A stretch of DNA of 64,000 nucleotides from positions 62,001 through 126,000 of the forward strand of contig CATKHK010000056.1 of the NCBI GenBank assembly GCA_949751835.1, given 5' to 3'. Below, one piece after another: positions 32,147 through 46,400 of this stretch (positions are counted from its first letter, which is position 1; each line of letters opens with the position of its first letter). The notes beneath the pieces were generated by a model. The model had not been told where the DNA came from. It saw only the letters and a program-made list of their open reading frames with translations, and did no database searches. Both the position numbers and the translations under genes were made by a program. Source of the stretch: Blepharisma japonicum. Lineage: Eukaryota; Ciliophora; Heterotrichea; Heterotrichida; Blepharismidae.

Positions 32147-33622
32147 ATGCTCAAGCCAAAGCAATATGATGAATCATTAAATAGAAGACTAGCCACAGCC
32201 CATACGAATTTTTCAACATCTGTCAGTGCTCAGCAGCGGGCCAAAGTTCTTAATGAAGCCCGACCCCTTTTAGATGCCCATTTGAAATGCCGAGAAATTT
32301 GGGAAGCATTGCTATTAGCTGACTATAAAAAAGATGGGTTACTAAACGATGCAGCCCTACAAGTTCTGCTAGATAAACAAGCCAAAAACCTAGGTGAATT
32401 GTTGCTTGTTAGAACCGTTGACGACTTAATTGATTTATTAGACGAAGATGAAGACGGTTTCTTAAATGAAGATGAACAAATTTTGCTATTTTCAACCATA
32501 AAAGAAAGAATGCAGATCTGTGCTGATGAATTATGTAATATTCATGAATATAGCCTTTACAAAGAGTTAATGAGAGCTATTCGTAGCTTGGAAAGCGACA
32601 TTATCAATTTCCAACGAACTTTGAGGCTACGCACCCATAATAAAGAAATTTCTTTATATCATGATATTGGTATGCAAAAAAAAGAAAAATTCAAAGAGCA
32701 GTGAAATAAAATTTACGAAGATTTTGCTACAGACTGTCAAGAGAAAATGCAAAAATTGAAAGAAATTCATGCCAAACAGGTTGAAGAGCTAAATGAAACA
32801 TTGCAGAAAGATGTGGAATTTGTGAAAATCAAGCCAAAACCTGTTATGAAAGAATTGCAAGTTAGAGAAAAAGTTGTAGCTATAAATGAAAGATATGCAG
32901 AAGCACAGCAAATAAGAAATGAACTCAAAAACTTAGAAATCGAAGAACAAAATAGAGTAGAAAACAAAATTTTAGAAGAACAAGAAAAGAAAAGGAAAAA
33001 ATTGTTGAAAAAGCAAGAAAAAGAAATAAATCATGTTTTGATCAAAAATAGCACAGAGTACAATAAATTGAAAATAAAAATGCAGCAAGATGAAATCAGG
33101 CTAGAGAAAGAAATAAAATTGCATATACATGATATTACTAAAAATCAAAACCTCGCTAGCAGGCTCGCAGAAAAAGTAGGGATGACAAGAGATGAACTAA
33201 GAAGAACTAAAGAAAAATCGAAAAAATTAAAAGAATTTTTAGCTGACAACAAGAAAGTACAGCCAAGACGGAAAAATTTAGCCATATCAACAGCCCCTGC
33301 CAGTTTTTTGCCAGCTACCACAAAATCTAAATCAATAGTCAACAAAGTCGGAGCAATGAGTACAGTTAGTGCTTCCATTGGTTATAGGTCAACAAGTCCA
33401 TTAAAATATACTCTCAAAAACGTTACAAAATTCAATATAAAAAGTGATGCAACAGGGAATGATCGGCCAGTAAATGTTGTTCCTGATTATATGGCCTCTA
33501 CATCTTTAACCAGCAAAACTGGTAAACTATTAAAGCAGTCTAACAAAGAAAAAGACTCATTTCCAAGACTTACAAATTTTTACAATGACAAGCTGGAAAG
33601 AGTTGAAGATAATTTATTATAA
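32147..33622 (+). CDS. EF-hand and coiled-coil protein
   Basis: A 491-aa frame ending in TAA, one TGA (32702-32704) read as Trp. A canonical EF-hand loop lies at residues 99-110 (DEDEDGFLNEDE) and a degenerate one at about 59-70 (DYKKDGLLNDAA), together forming a paired EF-hand. Residues about 200-370 are highly charged coiled coil (EEQNRVENKILEEQEKKRKK). The last 120 residues are Ser/Thr/Lys-rich and probably disordered. It likely responds to calcium in a cytoskeletal setting such as cortex or cilium. This fits the microtubule-related neighbours (p25-alpha and TTLL) but is inference. Its stop is 14 nt from the stop of the convergent Tmc-like gene. Confidence 0.75.
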
Positions 33623-33636
33623 AATTATTTGTTTAA

Positions 33637-36600
33637 TTATATACTTTCTTTTTTCTTGTCAAAAATTATTTTTGCAGGCAAAATAACTGAAAAATTCTGG
33701 ATTTTTAAGAGAATATTTCGCTCAGAAATTAAAAAAGGCCAGTAAAAAAAGATAAAGACTAGGATGGATCCGATTGAATAAACAATAGTAATCTGGATGA
33801 TACTGCCTAAAATATCTTCGATTTTTGATTTTGACTCATGATTTGCTAGTCCAAAATTAATATCAGCATCTTCTTGGATTTGTGTTATATCTGAAATAAA
33901 GCTATGAATTTCTACTTCTGACGAAGAATCCACCCCACTTCCCAAGCTAAAAGCTTGGAAAATAACTGAATTTGTTGCTGAAATTGTCCCATATTTTAAT
34001 ATTCCTATATCAATTTCAGAGTACTCAAAAATCCTTTTTTTCAAATTTTCAGACGCTAAACTTAAAATCTTAGAATCCCTCATCATCAAGATTTCATTAT
34101 TTAAAAGACTTGCTGAGTTTACTAATTCTGTCTTTGGGTTCTCAAAAGAATAACTACTTCCAAACAGCCCCTCATTTACAGGAATATTAATATCTCTTGC
34201 AAAAAGACTCATTCTTGACAGTAAAGCTCTTTGCTTGGTAAAAGTTTGTAAAATCACAGGCCGGTTCATCATGAAATCTTCACAACGAGCATAAAGTACA
34301 AAATAAATTACCAAATAAAATGTCACAGAAGTAAGGAAAAATATAGAGAGTCTCCATGCATATCTTCATAATACTTTAAAGCTCAATTTTTTATAGGCCT
34401 CATGGCTTTTTTTAGTGGAGCTATTATCGTCTATTGAGGCATAGTCAATTCCATGAACTTCTGCGAGTCTTTCAATTAAAATATATTTCTCTTCAACACC
34501 GAATACTCTGGCTACTTTCATAACAGTATCTCATAGTGCCTTATATCTTTTATTGATGGATAAAACTTGAATTATTAAAAATGCTAAAAATAGAGTAATA
34601 ATCCCAACCCCAAGGCATAAAAATGCCCCTATTTTGATTCCTTGACCACTTATACGATCTTTTTCACAATTAACTAGTCCTTCTAATGCAGAGTCGGAGT
34701 ACTCATACATGAACCCAAGGGAGTTTTTTATGATAAATTTCATTTCATTAGACAAATCTCTGCCAGTTTCTGCTTTTAATATAAAATCTTTTCCTTTGAT
34801 TATGAATTCTTGTATGGCATCATAAAAATTAGCCATTTTCAGCTCAACACTATTTTCATATGTCCATACAGGAATTATTGCTTTTATAGAAATATCAGAG
34901 CTTTGACAGTAACTTCAGTCTCCATAATCAGTCCTGATTGAGTCTTTTAGCGAATCTAACTGCGAAATAGTCGTATTAAAATACAAAGCATTACAAGACT
35001 CCGATAGCTGCCCATTTTTCATATCATAGTTTATAGACACCACAAGATCAGCTGAGGATGCTATTAAATATAAAATTTCCCCTAAGTGCTCAAAAGTTCT
35101 CAATGAGCTAGTATGGTCTACTTCATCATAAATATAAATTAATATCCCAATATTTGATAAAGCAACAGCTAAAACTGAGAAGAAAAAAATAGACTGGAAA
35201 AATTTTATACGGTTTTCTGATTCTTGAATAACTTTGGTAACAAATCGTTGAGCTGAATTTGATTGGCTGTTGTTTGAGGCAGAATTAGATCTATCTTTGC
35301 TTAATGGAGTGAGAGGGTCTTTAGGTGCTGAAAAATCTTTTATGGATTTTAGAAAATCTTTGGGAGTGTCTATAATATCATTATTTTCTATAGGAATTTG
35401 AGGTAACTTTTCAGCAAGCTTTAAAGCAGATTTAATGTTTTCGAACATTTTTTGATTAATTGATGGCATTCAATTGCAATAGTAAACTCCAGTATCCATA
35501 TCATTGTTGTTATTAAGATGAATTTGGGAAGATTTATTTCCTCTTTTCCAAATATGCATGTCAGCTCTACTGTAAATTATTGTAAAAGTGTGGATTTTAG
35601 TGGTTTTTATGATTTTTTCTGAATGGATTAAAGCAATTTCCTGGTTGTCAACTATCTCAATTTTAGGTTCAAAAGTATTCATTGAGTGCATACTAAAATT
35701 TGAAACAAATTCAGATATATTTCTACTTTTTAAACTTGCCCCTTCGAATCCTAAAAAATATGGAAATTTATCAGTGTGATTTTGAATAATGCCTTCACTG
35801 CTTATCAAAGCCATTTGCCTAGAAGTTTTGAGAGGGTTTATAGAAATCAGCATATACATTTTGTTATGCATTGGAGTGAACCTTATTAGTAGCTGACATT
35901 CAAATATAAATCCTTCATCATTTTCAAGGAATAAATCACTATGATTTGTCACATCAGGATTTGTGCAATTTTGAATAAATTCATGAATATAGCTATCATG
36001 GCTAAGCCTATACTGAAGCGGTATAAATTTTGTAAAAGATTTTCCTATAGAATCAAGCCTCGAAGTTTTTAATATATATAATGCTGGATCATTTATATAT
36101 GAAATTTCTCCAAATGATATAGAATCTACTGAAACAAGTAAAATTCCATTTTCTTCACGAAAAGTTGCAGAATTAAAATCATTATTTTTTATGGTTTCTA
36201 TTTTTCTAAGCATAAGATTGCTGAGGTCATCGTTATGAAGAATGCTTTGTAAAAATGATGCATAAAGCTCCATCCCACAGATTTGTTTGTGACAACTTGT
36301 AAGGTTTTCATATAAATTTTTCATCTTATTGATATCGTCTGATGCATGGGTAATCATGTTCACTAATTTGACAATTTTTGGAGATTTTAATAAAATTTCA
36401 TTAATTACATCAAGTAATTTTTCACATAATGATAAATCATAAGCTTTTACTCTGTTTAGCTCATCTAAATATTCTAAAAATTTCACTTCAGATGAATCAT
36501 TTTTATTGTTGTCAAGTTTATTAGTAAGTAGTCATTGCTGGATTTCTCCTTCTAAAGTATTTTTGGCATTTTTCAATTTTGTTAATTTAACTCTTGCTAA

Positions 36601-37842
36601 TTGTTCATTTTTGAGCACATAAAAGCAATAATTAGCTTCTCATATTACCAATAGTTTATCATATCCAAATTTCTTAGTTTGACTAAAATAAGAAAATTTA
36701 TTGATTAAGTCATTGAAATCATGTTTTATTTCATTGCATAAATATGGCCTCATTTTTCTTTCAAATTCATACTGATTTATAAAGTCATTGTTTACTTCAG
36801 TTTTTGCAGCTGAGTTTGATTTTACTTTAAGACATACTAAAACCAGCGTAAAAGGTTGTAAAAATACGTTTAAAATAGCAATAATTGATCCATTATCCAA
36901 ATATGCGCTAAATAGAAAAATTAAGATAGATATTGATATCGCACAAATTTGGCATGATTTTATTGCATTTTCAACAGGATTGTAATAAGGAAGTGCTGTA
37001 ATAAGTTTCTTGATAAGAGCAACTCCATATATAAATAAGAAAGCTTGACTAAATAAAAAATATTTTTCATTTAGCATTACAAAGAAAATGCATTGAAAAA
37101 GCATAAAAAAAAGCTGAGCTATTTCAAACTTCGAAAAAGCTCTTGATCTAATATTTACCTTTGCAAAGGAATGTCTTATATCAGACGTAAATACTATTGA
37201 AAAAATATTGATTGTCAGTAAAATAATTACAAGTAAAACTGAAAATAATCCGACAAGTTTTCCATAATTAATATAGCTTGATGAAATATTGTCGGAGTAT
37301 TCAGAAATTTCATCATAACTAAAGGTTGAATATTTGAACACTACTAATAAAATCATCAGGCTAGGGATAAAACCTATAGAAGTAAGGAAACATAAAATTT
37401 TCCTTGGAAGCAAAAAATAGAAATATGAAGATGAAGTTTCAAAATAGTTAAGTGCAAGAAGAGCTATAAAGCAAAATATGCAAAACAGAATTCCGGAAAC
37501 TGTTATGTAGTAGTATATATTAAGTGTCCCAGTTTCTCCACATATACTATCAAAACTAACATATTTGATCACTTGCCAGACATCCAAATGTGGATTCCAG
37601 TTTTTAATAAGTACATTGGGACTCCAAATCATTGTGACCATCTGCAACGCAACTATAAAATTTATTATAGTTTCCGTGATTTGTTGTCTTGCTCTTTTTA
37701 TTTTAGTATTGTAAGATAATTTAAATAATTTTTCCAAAATTTTAAAGGCATTTGCTTTTATTTTTTCTTTAGTACTCTGGTATTTTTTAAGCTTGAAAAC
37801 CTCTACTGTTTCGGTTCCCAATATCTTGCTGTCTTCAGGCAT
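33637..37842 (-). CDS. TmcB/TmcC-like multi-pass membrane PAS protein, copy 1
   Basis: Reading TGA as Trp gives 1,401 aa in one frame without introns. N-terminal helices (about 55-75 and six to seven more to 340) make a polytopic domain. The cytosolic region starts FERKMRPYLCNE (about 355) with helical repeats like the TmcB/TmcC TPR domain. A PAS domain lies at about 560-690 (ILLVSVDSISFGEISYIND), followed by a second PAS-like stretch (LISSEGIIQNHTDKFPYFLG). A helix near 885 leads to an outside loop with DYGDWSYC, and three more helices follow. Dictyostelium Tmc proteins and PAS-Tmc proteins of ciliates share this plan. Ligand or signal unknown. It is the only complete copy here without an intron, and its PAS differs most from the others. 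Confidence 0.75.
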
Positions 37843-38684
37843 TTTAATTATATCAGAAATCTTAATCTCATAAATGAATCAATAAGTATTTGGAATTCTA
37901 GAAATTCATATTTAGCATTCTTTGATTATTTAGAATAAATAAGTAATCATTTTATTATAAAATTATTATAAGTGCATATGAATTTATTACCAAAACTCTT
38001 ACAGAATATTAAAAATTTGGTATTTCATAAGCTTGAGCAAGAAAAGCTATTAATTCAAAAGCTCATCTGTAGTTGTAAGCATGAAATGGGAATAGATAAA
38101 AATCTTTAGCTCATTCATTATTCTAGAAAGCATTTTAATCTATTTTTCAAATAAATATGGAAGGACCATTCCTACTTTTTAGCATCCACAGTTCAAAAAT
38201 AGAAATAAAAAAATGAAAATTGGCAGTCAAAACAGGTTAGATTGCTATAGCAACCATTGATACTGATTTTCAAGTAATTCCAGCAAAAAATTTTAATTTA
38301 TCAAATAAAATTTTACCGCGATCTTTTAATCACAGCATAATTATCAGAAACCAAGTTAATAAAGAAATAAAGCATTTAAGTTATTAAACTTAAATATATT
38401 TAAACATAAAAAGCTAATTATTTTTATATTTGCAAACTAAAAATAATCGGAACAGAATTAAACTCGCTAATTATTTTATTGATAATTACCAGCATTGCGA
38501 AATATTTCATTAGTTTTTAATAAGACCACACTTTCCCACTGTTTAGTTTTTTACTTAAAATTGCGGTAACTTAATATTCCACTTTTAAAAATTAAATCTC
38601 GAGCCATTTAGTAATGCTTTGATAAGTTTTGCAAGAAATATACTTAATCTGTACTTTATATTAATTATAGGCAACTTGTTAAAT
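37843..38684. other. Intergenic between Tmc-like copies 1 and 2
   Basis: 842 bases, AT-rich, holding the copy 1 promoter and the 3' end of copy 2. A 43-codon plus-strand frame (37978-38109, MNLLPKLLQNIKNLVFHKLE at its start, TAG stop) is open but too short to call. No repeats or RNA genes recognised. Confidence 0.45.
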
Positions 38685-41600
38685 TTATATGGTAAGACCT
38701 TTTAAATGATTATTTGTGCATGGAATGATCTGCGTCATAACTTGAAGCTTTTTTAATACTGTTTTTTCATGCCTCAGTAAAGGAAAATAATAAAAAATAT
38801 ACAGGGAAATTAGGACAATTGAAAATATTATTGTGGTATACACAATATAGGATAATTGTGTATTGATAGCATCTTTAGAGTCTTCGCTAGCCATCTGATA
38901 ATCAATTCCCATTTCAATTTGCAGCTGATAAATGCTATCTACAAATTTTCAGATTTCATTAACTGTGTTCATCTGCTGAGCAGCAGCTATATAAACTGCA
39001 TCAAAATAAGCTAAATTTGTTGCAGCTAGATCTCCTAATCTCAATTTCGTATTATCGGTGTCTATACATTCATAAACTCTTTTTTTGAGTTTATCAGACA
39101 TTAATACTTTAAATTTGCCAATCCTGGCTTCCAAGTCTTCTCTTTTTAGAATTTCAGAAGCTTCTTTATACTCGTTTAATGAATTTGTGAAGTCATAGGA
39201 AAGAGGAAACCATTTTTTGTATTCTTGAGTATTTGCATCTCTTGAAAAAAGAGAAAGCATTGAGAGAGTTGCTCTTCTATATGAAAAATTTTGGAGCAAA
39301 TATGGACGATTTTTCATAAGGGTTTCACAATTATCATATAAATAAAATTTTTGGAATAAAAAATAGAAGCAAACAATAAGAGAAAAAATCGATAAATTCA
39401 GGATAAATTTTATATAAATTTTTGAATAAATTTTTGCAGCTTTATCTTTTTGAGATCTAATGCGGACAGAATTCTCTATAAGATCATACTCAATTCCATG
39501 AACATTCGAAAGTCTATCAACACATGCCATTCGTAAATCTATATAAGACAGTGACGATATTTGTTGTACGAAACTCCAAAATGCGTTATATTTTCTGTTT
39601 ATAAAATAAATATAATAAATCAAAATTGCATGAAAGCATCCTACGGCTAAAATCCCAAAAAATAAAAGCAAAGTGATTTTCGTTCCATTCTCTTTAACTC
39701 TATCTTCTTCACAGATACCTAATACCTTTATCGTATTTACAACAGCATTATAAGCTGTTCCTAAAGAATTAATCATAATAAACTGAGCTTCATCAATAAT
39801 TGATTCTTTTCTTTCAATTTTAGCCATAAGAGTTTGTCCCTAAATAATTATTACAGCTGATATAAATAATTGAACAGTATCATATAGATTATAATGGTCC
39901 ATATGAGGAGGCCCATCGAAACTTCAAATCCCTATTTTCGGATTAGTAACGATGTTTGATGCTGAACAATATCTTCATTCAGGCAGATCATCTAGCAGTT
40001 CGCCCTTAATGAACATCAGAGTATTTATTGTGTCGTTAAATGATAAAAGCTCTCGAGTTAGATTTAACACTTTATAATTAGTTTCAAATCATAAGGTTCT
40101 TGTCGTATCACCCATGCTGCTAAATCTGTATCATAGCTCTCCAAGATGGGTAAAAATAGTTATTTCGCTTGTGTGTTGAACATCTTTATATGTATATACT
40201 AATATTCCTATGCTCATGCCAATTGTTGCTATAATAGAAAAAAATAAAATAATTTCGAAGGTTTTGATATATTTTGTGGCATCATCAACTAGTTTTTGGG
40301 TGATACCTATTTAAAGTATACCTGAAGAAGTATTTTGGGCTTGTTTTTCAAAGAGTGATTCTGCCTTTCCATCGTCTACTAAATCATTCATAGCATTCAA
40401 AGTGTCATCCAAAAACTGTGCACCAGAATCTGCTTCACTGAGATTTGGTGTTTCAGCATGATTTTCTTGATCTTGAAGATCTTGAAACTTAACTTTTCCA
40501 AGCTTACTGATTCTACTTATTGAAAAAGTCATACTTTCGTGAATCCGAATCTCTTCCCCAGAAATATCGCCTGTCCCAAAATACTCAATTTGATCTGGGT
40601 CTCTTCTTTCTTTTCACTGCTGAATTTCTTTATCGTCATTTATCACAACTAATACATGGATTAGTGCTGTTCTCAACTGAATCGTCCTATGCGCAAATGC
40701 TAATTCTTGGCCTCCTAAGTTAATAATATATGGTTCACATACTCGCATTTCTGATATATACATTCTTGGCATATAATCTGTTAAGTGCATTCATCTAATA
40801 TTTTGGTTGCCAGCGCCTATATAATGAGGAAATAATACGCTGTAGTTATAAATAATCCCATCGCTTGATAGCATTGCTATTTGCCTGGTTGTGTCTCTTG
40901 ATTTTATTGATACTAATATATATGCACAATTACTTAAGGCTGTGATCCTTATAATAAATTTGCATTCCACTAAGTATCCCATCTGATTTTGCAAAAACAT
41001 CCAATTTCGCTTTATTATTTCAGGCTTCGAACAATTTGAAAAATATTCTTTGAGGAATCAGTCGTGGCCTATTGAATAAGGATAAGGGACAAATTGATAA
41101 AATGGAGCACCAATAACATCAGTTGTTGAAACTCTTAAAATTTGTGCAGCTTTTTCGTTGATATATGATATTAACCCAAATGATTCTTGGTTAACTGAAA
41201 TTAAAAAAATTCCATTTTTATCACTATAAGGATTCAACAAATTTTCATCTGCACCTCTAGAATTAGCAGCATTTTGTAGGCCCGCTTTGCGAGCATTTAT
41301 AATATTGGCATAATCAGAGTCACCTAATATATTTTCGAGAAATGAAATATATTGATCAAATATTTGAGCGTGCTTATGCTTTGTAACTAAAACATCATAA
41401 ACTTTCTTTATTTCTGAAATATAGTCAGAAATCATTATCACTAAGTGATAAAGCTTATAAAATCTTGGGGTTTTAGAGGAAATTTCTGCTCATAAATCTA
41501 GTAGTGAATAGCATAATTCTTCATCTTGCCTTTTAACTCTATATAGATCGGTTAAATAAGATAAATAAATTACATCAGTAAACAAATCTGAGCTTATTTC

Positions 41601-42935
41601 ATCAACATGCTTTGCAGCTCTTCAAGACTGAATCATCCCTTCTGCGCTTGGTAATTCTGATATAATCCCTATTAATTTAATTCTTGCTAATCTTTCATCT
41701 TCCATTATGTAAAGGCAAAAATTTACCTCCCATATCACAAACAATTTATCTTTTTTAAAATTCTTATCTTTGGAACATTTTGTGAAATAATCAATAACTT
41801 GTGAAGGATTATCTTGCTTTCGTTGACATAAAACATGTCTCGAAATCCTTTCAAAATCATATTGATTTTTCGGAATTCCACCTTTGGATTTCAGATGAAA
41901 AAAATTAATTTTTGCTCCTCTAATCGTAAAGTAGCATAATAAAGGCTGTAAAAATATGTTGAGTAGGATAATAATTAATGAATTATCAATCATTCTTCCA
42001 AATAAAAAAATGATTGATGTAATTGCAAGACTTAAAATGCTAAAAGCTCTTATGCCATTTTCTAGAGGGTTATAATAAGGCAAGGAATAAAATATCGACA
42101 AAAAAATACTTATTGAGAAGCAAGCCAGAGCTGTTTGATAATATAGAGTAGAATTATTTCCAAATAAAACAAAAAGCCAGCACTCAGCAGTGATAAGCGA
42201 CACAATATATAAATCTGCAGTAGAATTTGACTTGGAAGCAAAATTTTTGGTCACATAAAAATGCCTAATATCTGCTGAAAATAAAGTATAAATTAAAGCC
42301 ATTAGATATAAAAATACCATCAAAATAATACTCAAAAATGCTCCAGCAGGTCCCAAATTGATTTTCATTGCATCATGCTTCCCAGAAAACTCTTCAATTA
42401 AAGAATAATCTAGCATTGAATATTTGAATAATAAACTTAATGTTAAAGTGCAAGGAATATAAAAAATAGTAGCTAAAAATCCAACAACTTTTCGCAAAAT
42501 AAAAAAAGCAGTAGGATGATATTTTTTCTTAAAAATCCCAAATACTAAAATAAGAAAAAAGTTAGCCATGCAAAACCCTATTAGAAAAATTTGCACATAT
42601 AGACAAAACTCAATAATCTGCAATACATCACAAAGACTAACAAAGTTTGAGTATCCAACCAACTTTCAAAACCCATAATAATAATAATCTCACTCTGATA
42701 TATTCATAGTAGCGTATCAAGTAAGAGAAATCATCTGTAGACTCATCAAGCTATTAGTAAAAATTTCTGTGATAATTTGACGACGGAATTTTACTTTTTC
42801 ATTGTATTTTATATGAAAAATCTTTTCGAAAATATCAAATAAAAATAATTCCCAAGACTTAAAAAAGCCTTGGCTTACATTAACTTCAAGCATATCCCTG
42901 TTTTCGAACAAATTAAAGTTTGAGCTCGCATACAT
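38685..42935 (-). CDS. TmcB/TmcC-like multi-pass membrane PAS protein, copy 2
   Basis: A 1,406-aa protein after removing two 15-nt introns (complements of 40307-40321 and 39840-39854) and reading TGA as Trp. Frame and domain order match copy 1. A membrane bundle comes first, then FERISRHVLCQR, and DKLFVIWEVNFCLYIMEDER of the repeat region. The PAS domain (about 520-640) has GIFLISVNQESFGLISYINE, and the second PAS-like part has MLSSDGIIYNYSVLFPHYIG. A helix, an outside loop with LPEWRYCSAS (Trp as TGA), then helices to the end follow. It runs in the same direction as copy 1. Divergent from copy 3 with 508 nt between start codons. Confidence 0.75.
39840..39854 (-). other. 15-nt intron, Tmc-like copy 2 (second)
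   Basis: On the minus strand GTAATAATTATTTAG, phase 0, between ISA and GQTLM. Retention adds an in-frame TAG. Copy 3 has an intron at the same protein position. Confidence 0.8.
40307..40321 (-). other. 15-nt intron, Tmc-like copy 2 (first)
   Basis: On the minus strand GTATACTTTAAATAG, phase 1, in TSS-G-ITQKLV. Retention adds an in-frame TAA. No other copy in the window has an intron here. Confidence 0.75.
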
Positions 42936-43443
42936 TTTTCTTATTATTTTTATTTCAATCGATTTGACGGAAAGACATAAAAATTTACTGTCAAATTATT
43001 TATTTAAGGCTGCTTGAAAAAAATATTTTTTAAATTTGTGAAAATATAAACTGGCATGCCAAAATTTAAATACTATTATTAAGACCACACAGAGGCTAGT
43101 TTATACGTAATAATTTTATTCTAACTATATTTATATTTATAAAAATTTAATAAATAGTTTAATTTGTATTTTTTTTTAAGTAGACAAACGATTAAATGAA
43201 CTTTCTTTTTAAAGTTTATAATTAATCAACTTCACTCCGTTTTCTTCAATTATTTAATTGAATCCCTATTAATATTAAATTATTAATCATCAATGAAGTA
43301 AAATTAAAACTTAGTAGGCTTAAAAGTTACCAAGAATTCATATTTACTATATTGGCACTGTTAATTTTTCAAAAGTCCAATTTTAAAAAAATGTTTTTAT
43401 ATAAAAAACCTATGAGCCTAAGTCTTATTCCATATATATAAAT
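42936..43443. other. Divergent promoter region between Tmc-like copies 2 and 3
   Basis: 508 bases, AT-rich, stop-dense, with homopolymer A and T runs. It holds both start regions. No palindrome, RNA gene or repeat recognised. Confidence 0.5.
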
Positions 43444-46400
43444 ATGTTTGAGAAAAACGAATTTCTCATAAGCGATAGCGCACCGCATGAATTTTCTCAA
43501 AACGACTCATCTTTTGAAAACAAAATATTTCAACTTTACAATTATTTTGGAATGATTTTCAATGCAAAACATAGACAAAGTTTCAGCAGAAAGTGGCAAG
43601 TTATTATTGAATTAATTATCAATATAATTATTTCTCTCCAAATGAATTCTCTATGCTGATATTCTGATATGAAAATATCAAATTGAGATAATTATAAATA
43701 TTTCTGAGAATTTTTAGGGTATTTTAATATCGAAAGCTTTTGTGAATGAATAGGAATTTTCGACATTTGCTTTTATGGAGCCTTTGCTATTCTCTCATAT
43801 GCATTTTTAAGCATCTTCCTGCTAGGAGTTTTAAAGCTATACTGAAAATATACTCCAAAATACATAATTATTTTTTCTAGAAAAATCATATATCCATTGA
43901 CAAGCTTGATTTTTATACCTTTGATGATGATTTTGATCGAAACCTTTAAATATTCAGTAAATATTCAGCCTGAAAAAACAAAATATGGAAATAAGTCACA
44001 CGATGAAAAATCAGCCGATTTAGGAGTTTTTGGAGCATTTTTAAGTATCTCATATTTTATATTTCTATTGATTTTTATTTATGGGTATGAATTATTCACA
44101 GCTGATGTAAGCCATTCAGATTCACATAAAAATTTTAAAGCAAGGTCTAGATCAGATCTAGATATTTTTTTAATTTTTATTTACGCACTTATATCTATTA
44201 TTTATTACTCTTTTAACACAGACACAGCGATTTATTTACAATTTTTCCAAGTGATGATTTCAATTTTAGTTACTTATTTATTTATCTCAACTTTACCTTA
44301 CTATGATCCTTTAGAAAACTCAATCCAATCATGCAAACTGTGCACCTTAGGGGTGACTTCTTTGTCCTTTATTTTTGCCAAGTTTGTGGACGATGCCTCT
44401 ATCACTGTTATTTTTTTTCTGTTTTTACAACCAATTATCATGCTTTTGGTTGTCAGGAGGGTTGATTGAAATTCTACTCATATTGATTTTCGTGTTAAAT
44501 ACCAATGACATTTTGAACTAAAATTAAGAAAACTATTAACAGATTATGAAGAAAGCAATAGAGATGTAATTTTTGAGATGTTTTCGGATTTTCAAAAGGA
44601 CTTTAATATCAAGAAAACAGATTTATTTGGAATATGAGAGACAAATTTTTGTTTGCGCACTCTTAAAGATATCAGATTAGGAAGAGTAAAACTGTTGAAA
44701 ATTAAAGAATTTTACCCAACAACAGAAGGAGGTATCCAGAAATGAAGGATCGACAAAATGATTAAGAAGGAAAAATTATCTGATATGAGATATATCCAAT
44801 ATTTAATTGATTTTGGTAATGTCAAGTCTTTTGATAAAGAACTATGCTATATGTTTTTGGTTTTATGAGATGAAATCGCTTCAAGAAATCCTGATTTCTG
44901 TAAGTTGATGGATTTAGTAAAAAAAGTATCCGATAACACAGAAAAAATAACCTCCCTTTATAGTTCACTTATAGGAAAATACCGTAATTTTGAAGTCTTT
45001 GATTTTTTCAGCAGTTTTTTAGAAAATTTGCTTGGCGATTATGACGAAGCTATGGTAATCAATCGAAAGAAAAATGCTCTTCATATTATGGATACAGTAA
45101 ATGATTATTATAAAATCGACATTTTTGGGCCTTCCACTTGCGTTTTTCTAATTTCTCTTAATAAAAATTCATTTGGCTGCATAACTTCTATGAATGACAA
45201 AACAAAGCAATTTTTAGGGATCCCAAGCTATAGCAGAACTGAATATAATTTTTTGGACTTCATTCCTTGGCCTTATAATTTGCACCATGCTGAATATATG
45301 AAACAATTTTACGACTCTTGCTCAACTACAGCAATTCCACTTCCCGAGAAATTTTTTATCCAAGATTATCAAGGATTTTTATTAGAATGCAAAATGAGTG
45401 CTACGTTGACCACAGCAAATGATAATGCTTATGTGCTGGTTTTACTTTTACCATCAAATTCATCTAGGCAAGTTGTTTTGCTATCAGACGATTTGAATAT
45501 TTTAAGCTACTCTATACTGGTACCTGGACTGTTTAATTCCAATAAAAAAAAAGAAATTCATAAAGGAGCATGCATTTTAGATTATCTACCTCAAGTTTCA
45601 AAATGATCACATAACGAGCCTCATTTCAGCTTATTTAATGGTAGAATGTTGATATTTTATATTATTGACATCACTTTTAAATCTTCTAAGCTTCATCTTT
45701 TAGCGATTTTTCATGATAGTGATGAGATTGAGCTGGTCAGAAAAGGCTTCACATATCAGCGTATGTCAAGTATTTCATATAATGAAGGAACTAATATCCC
45801 AAAAGATATGTTGACAATGAGAGAAAAAGTAATACGCGATTTTAAAGCAGAGGAAGACAATAGATATCATAGAAAAAATTCAATAAAAATTAATAGTTCA
45901 AATGATAAAGAAGATGCTGATGATGGAGGTGATATAGTATTGTCAGGATCTAAAAATCAGTTATTAAGTGTATCTACAAGTTCTAGAGGTAAAGAAATTT
46001 CCAAAAATTTTTCGAAAGACTCAGAAAATTCTTTAAAAGTATTCAAATATGTGGTATTTTTTTCAATTATTGCTATGATTATTACAAATGTTTCAATACT
46101 TCTTGTTGTTGATGAAACAGTTTCACATGAAGTTTCATTAGGAACGATTGGACATTTAGGTGAAATTTTATTTCAAATAAGCTCTTACTCTGAGCTTGTA
46201 CGCACTTTGGATGCTGAAATTGCTGATAAAAGATATAATATTTCTCGCGATTTGCCTTTATTTACTCAAGAAATCGGTAATTTAGCAGAATTAAAAAACA
46301 CAATTTTATCAGATTATGATGCTTGAAGCTACTGCTCCAGTTCAAAAATTGTTAAAGAAAATATTATTCCTGTGTGATTTTTCAATGCTAAGAATCCTTA

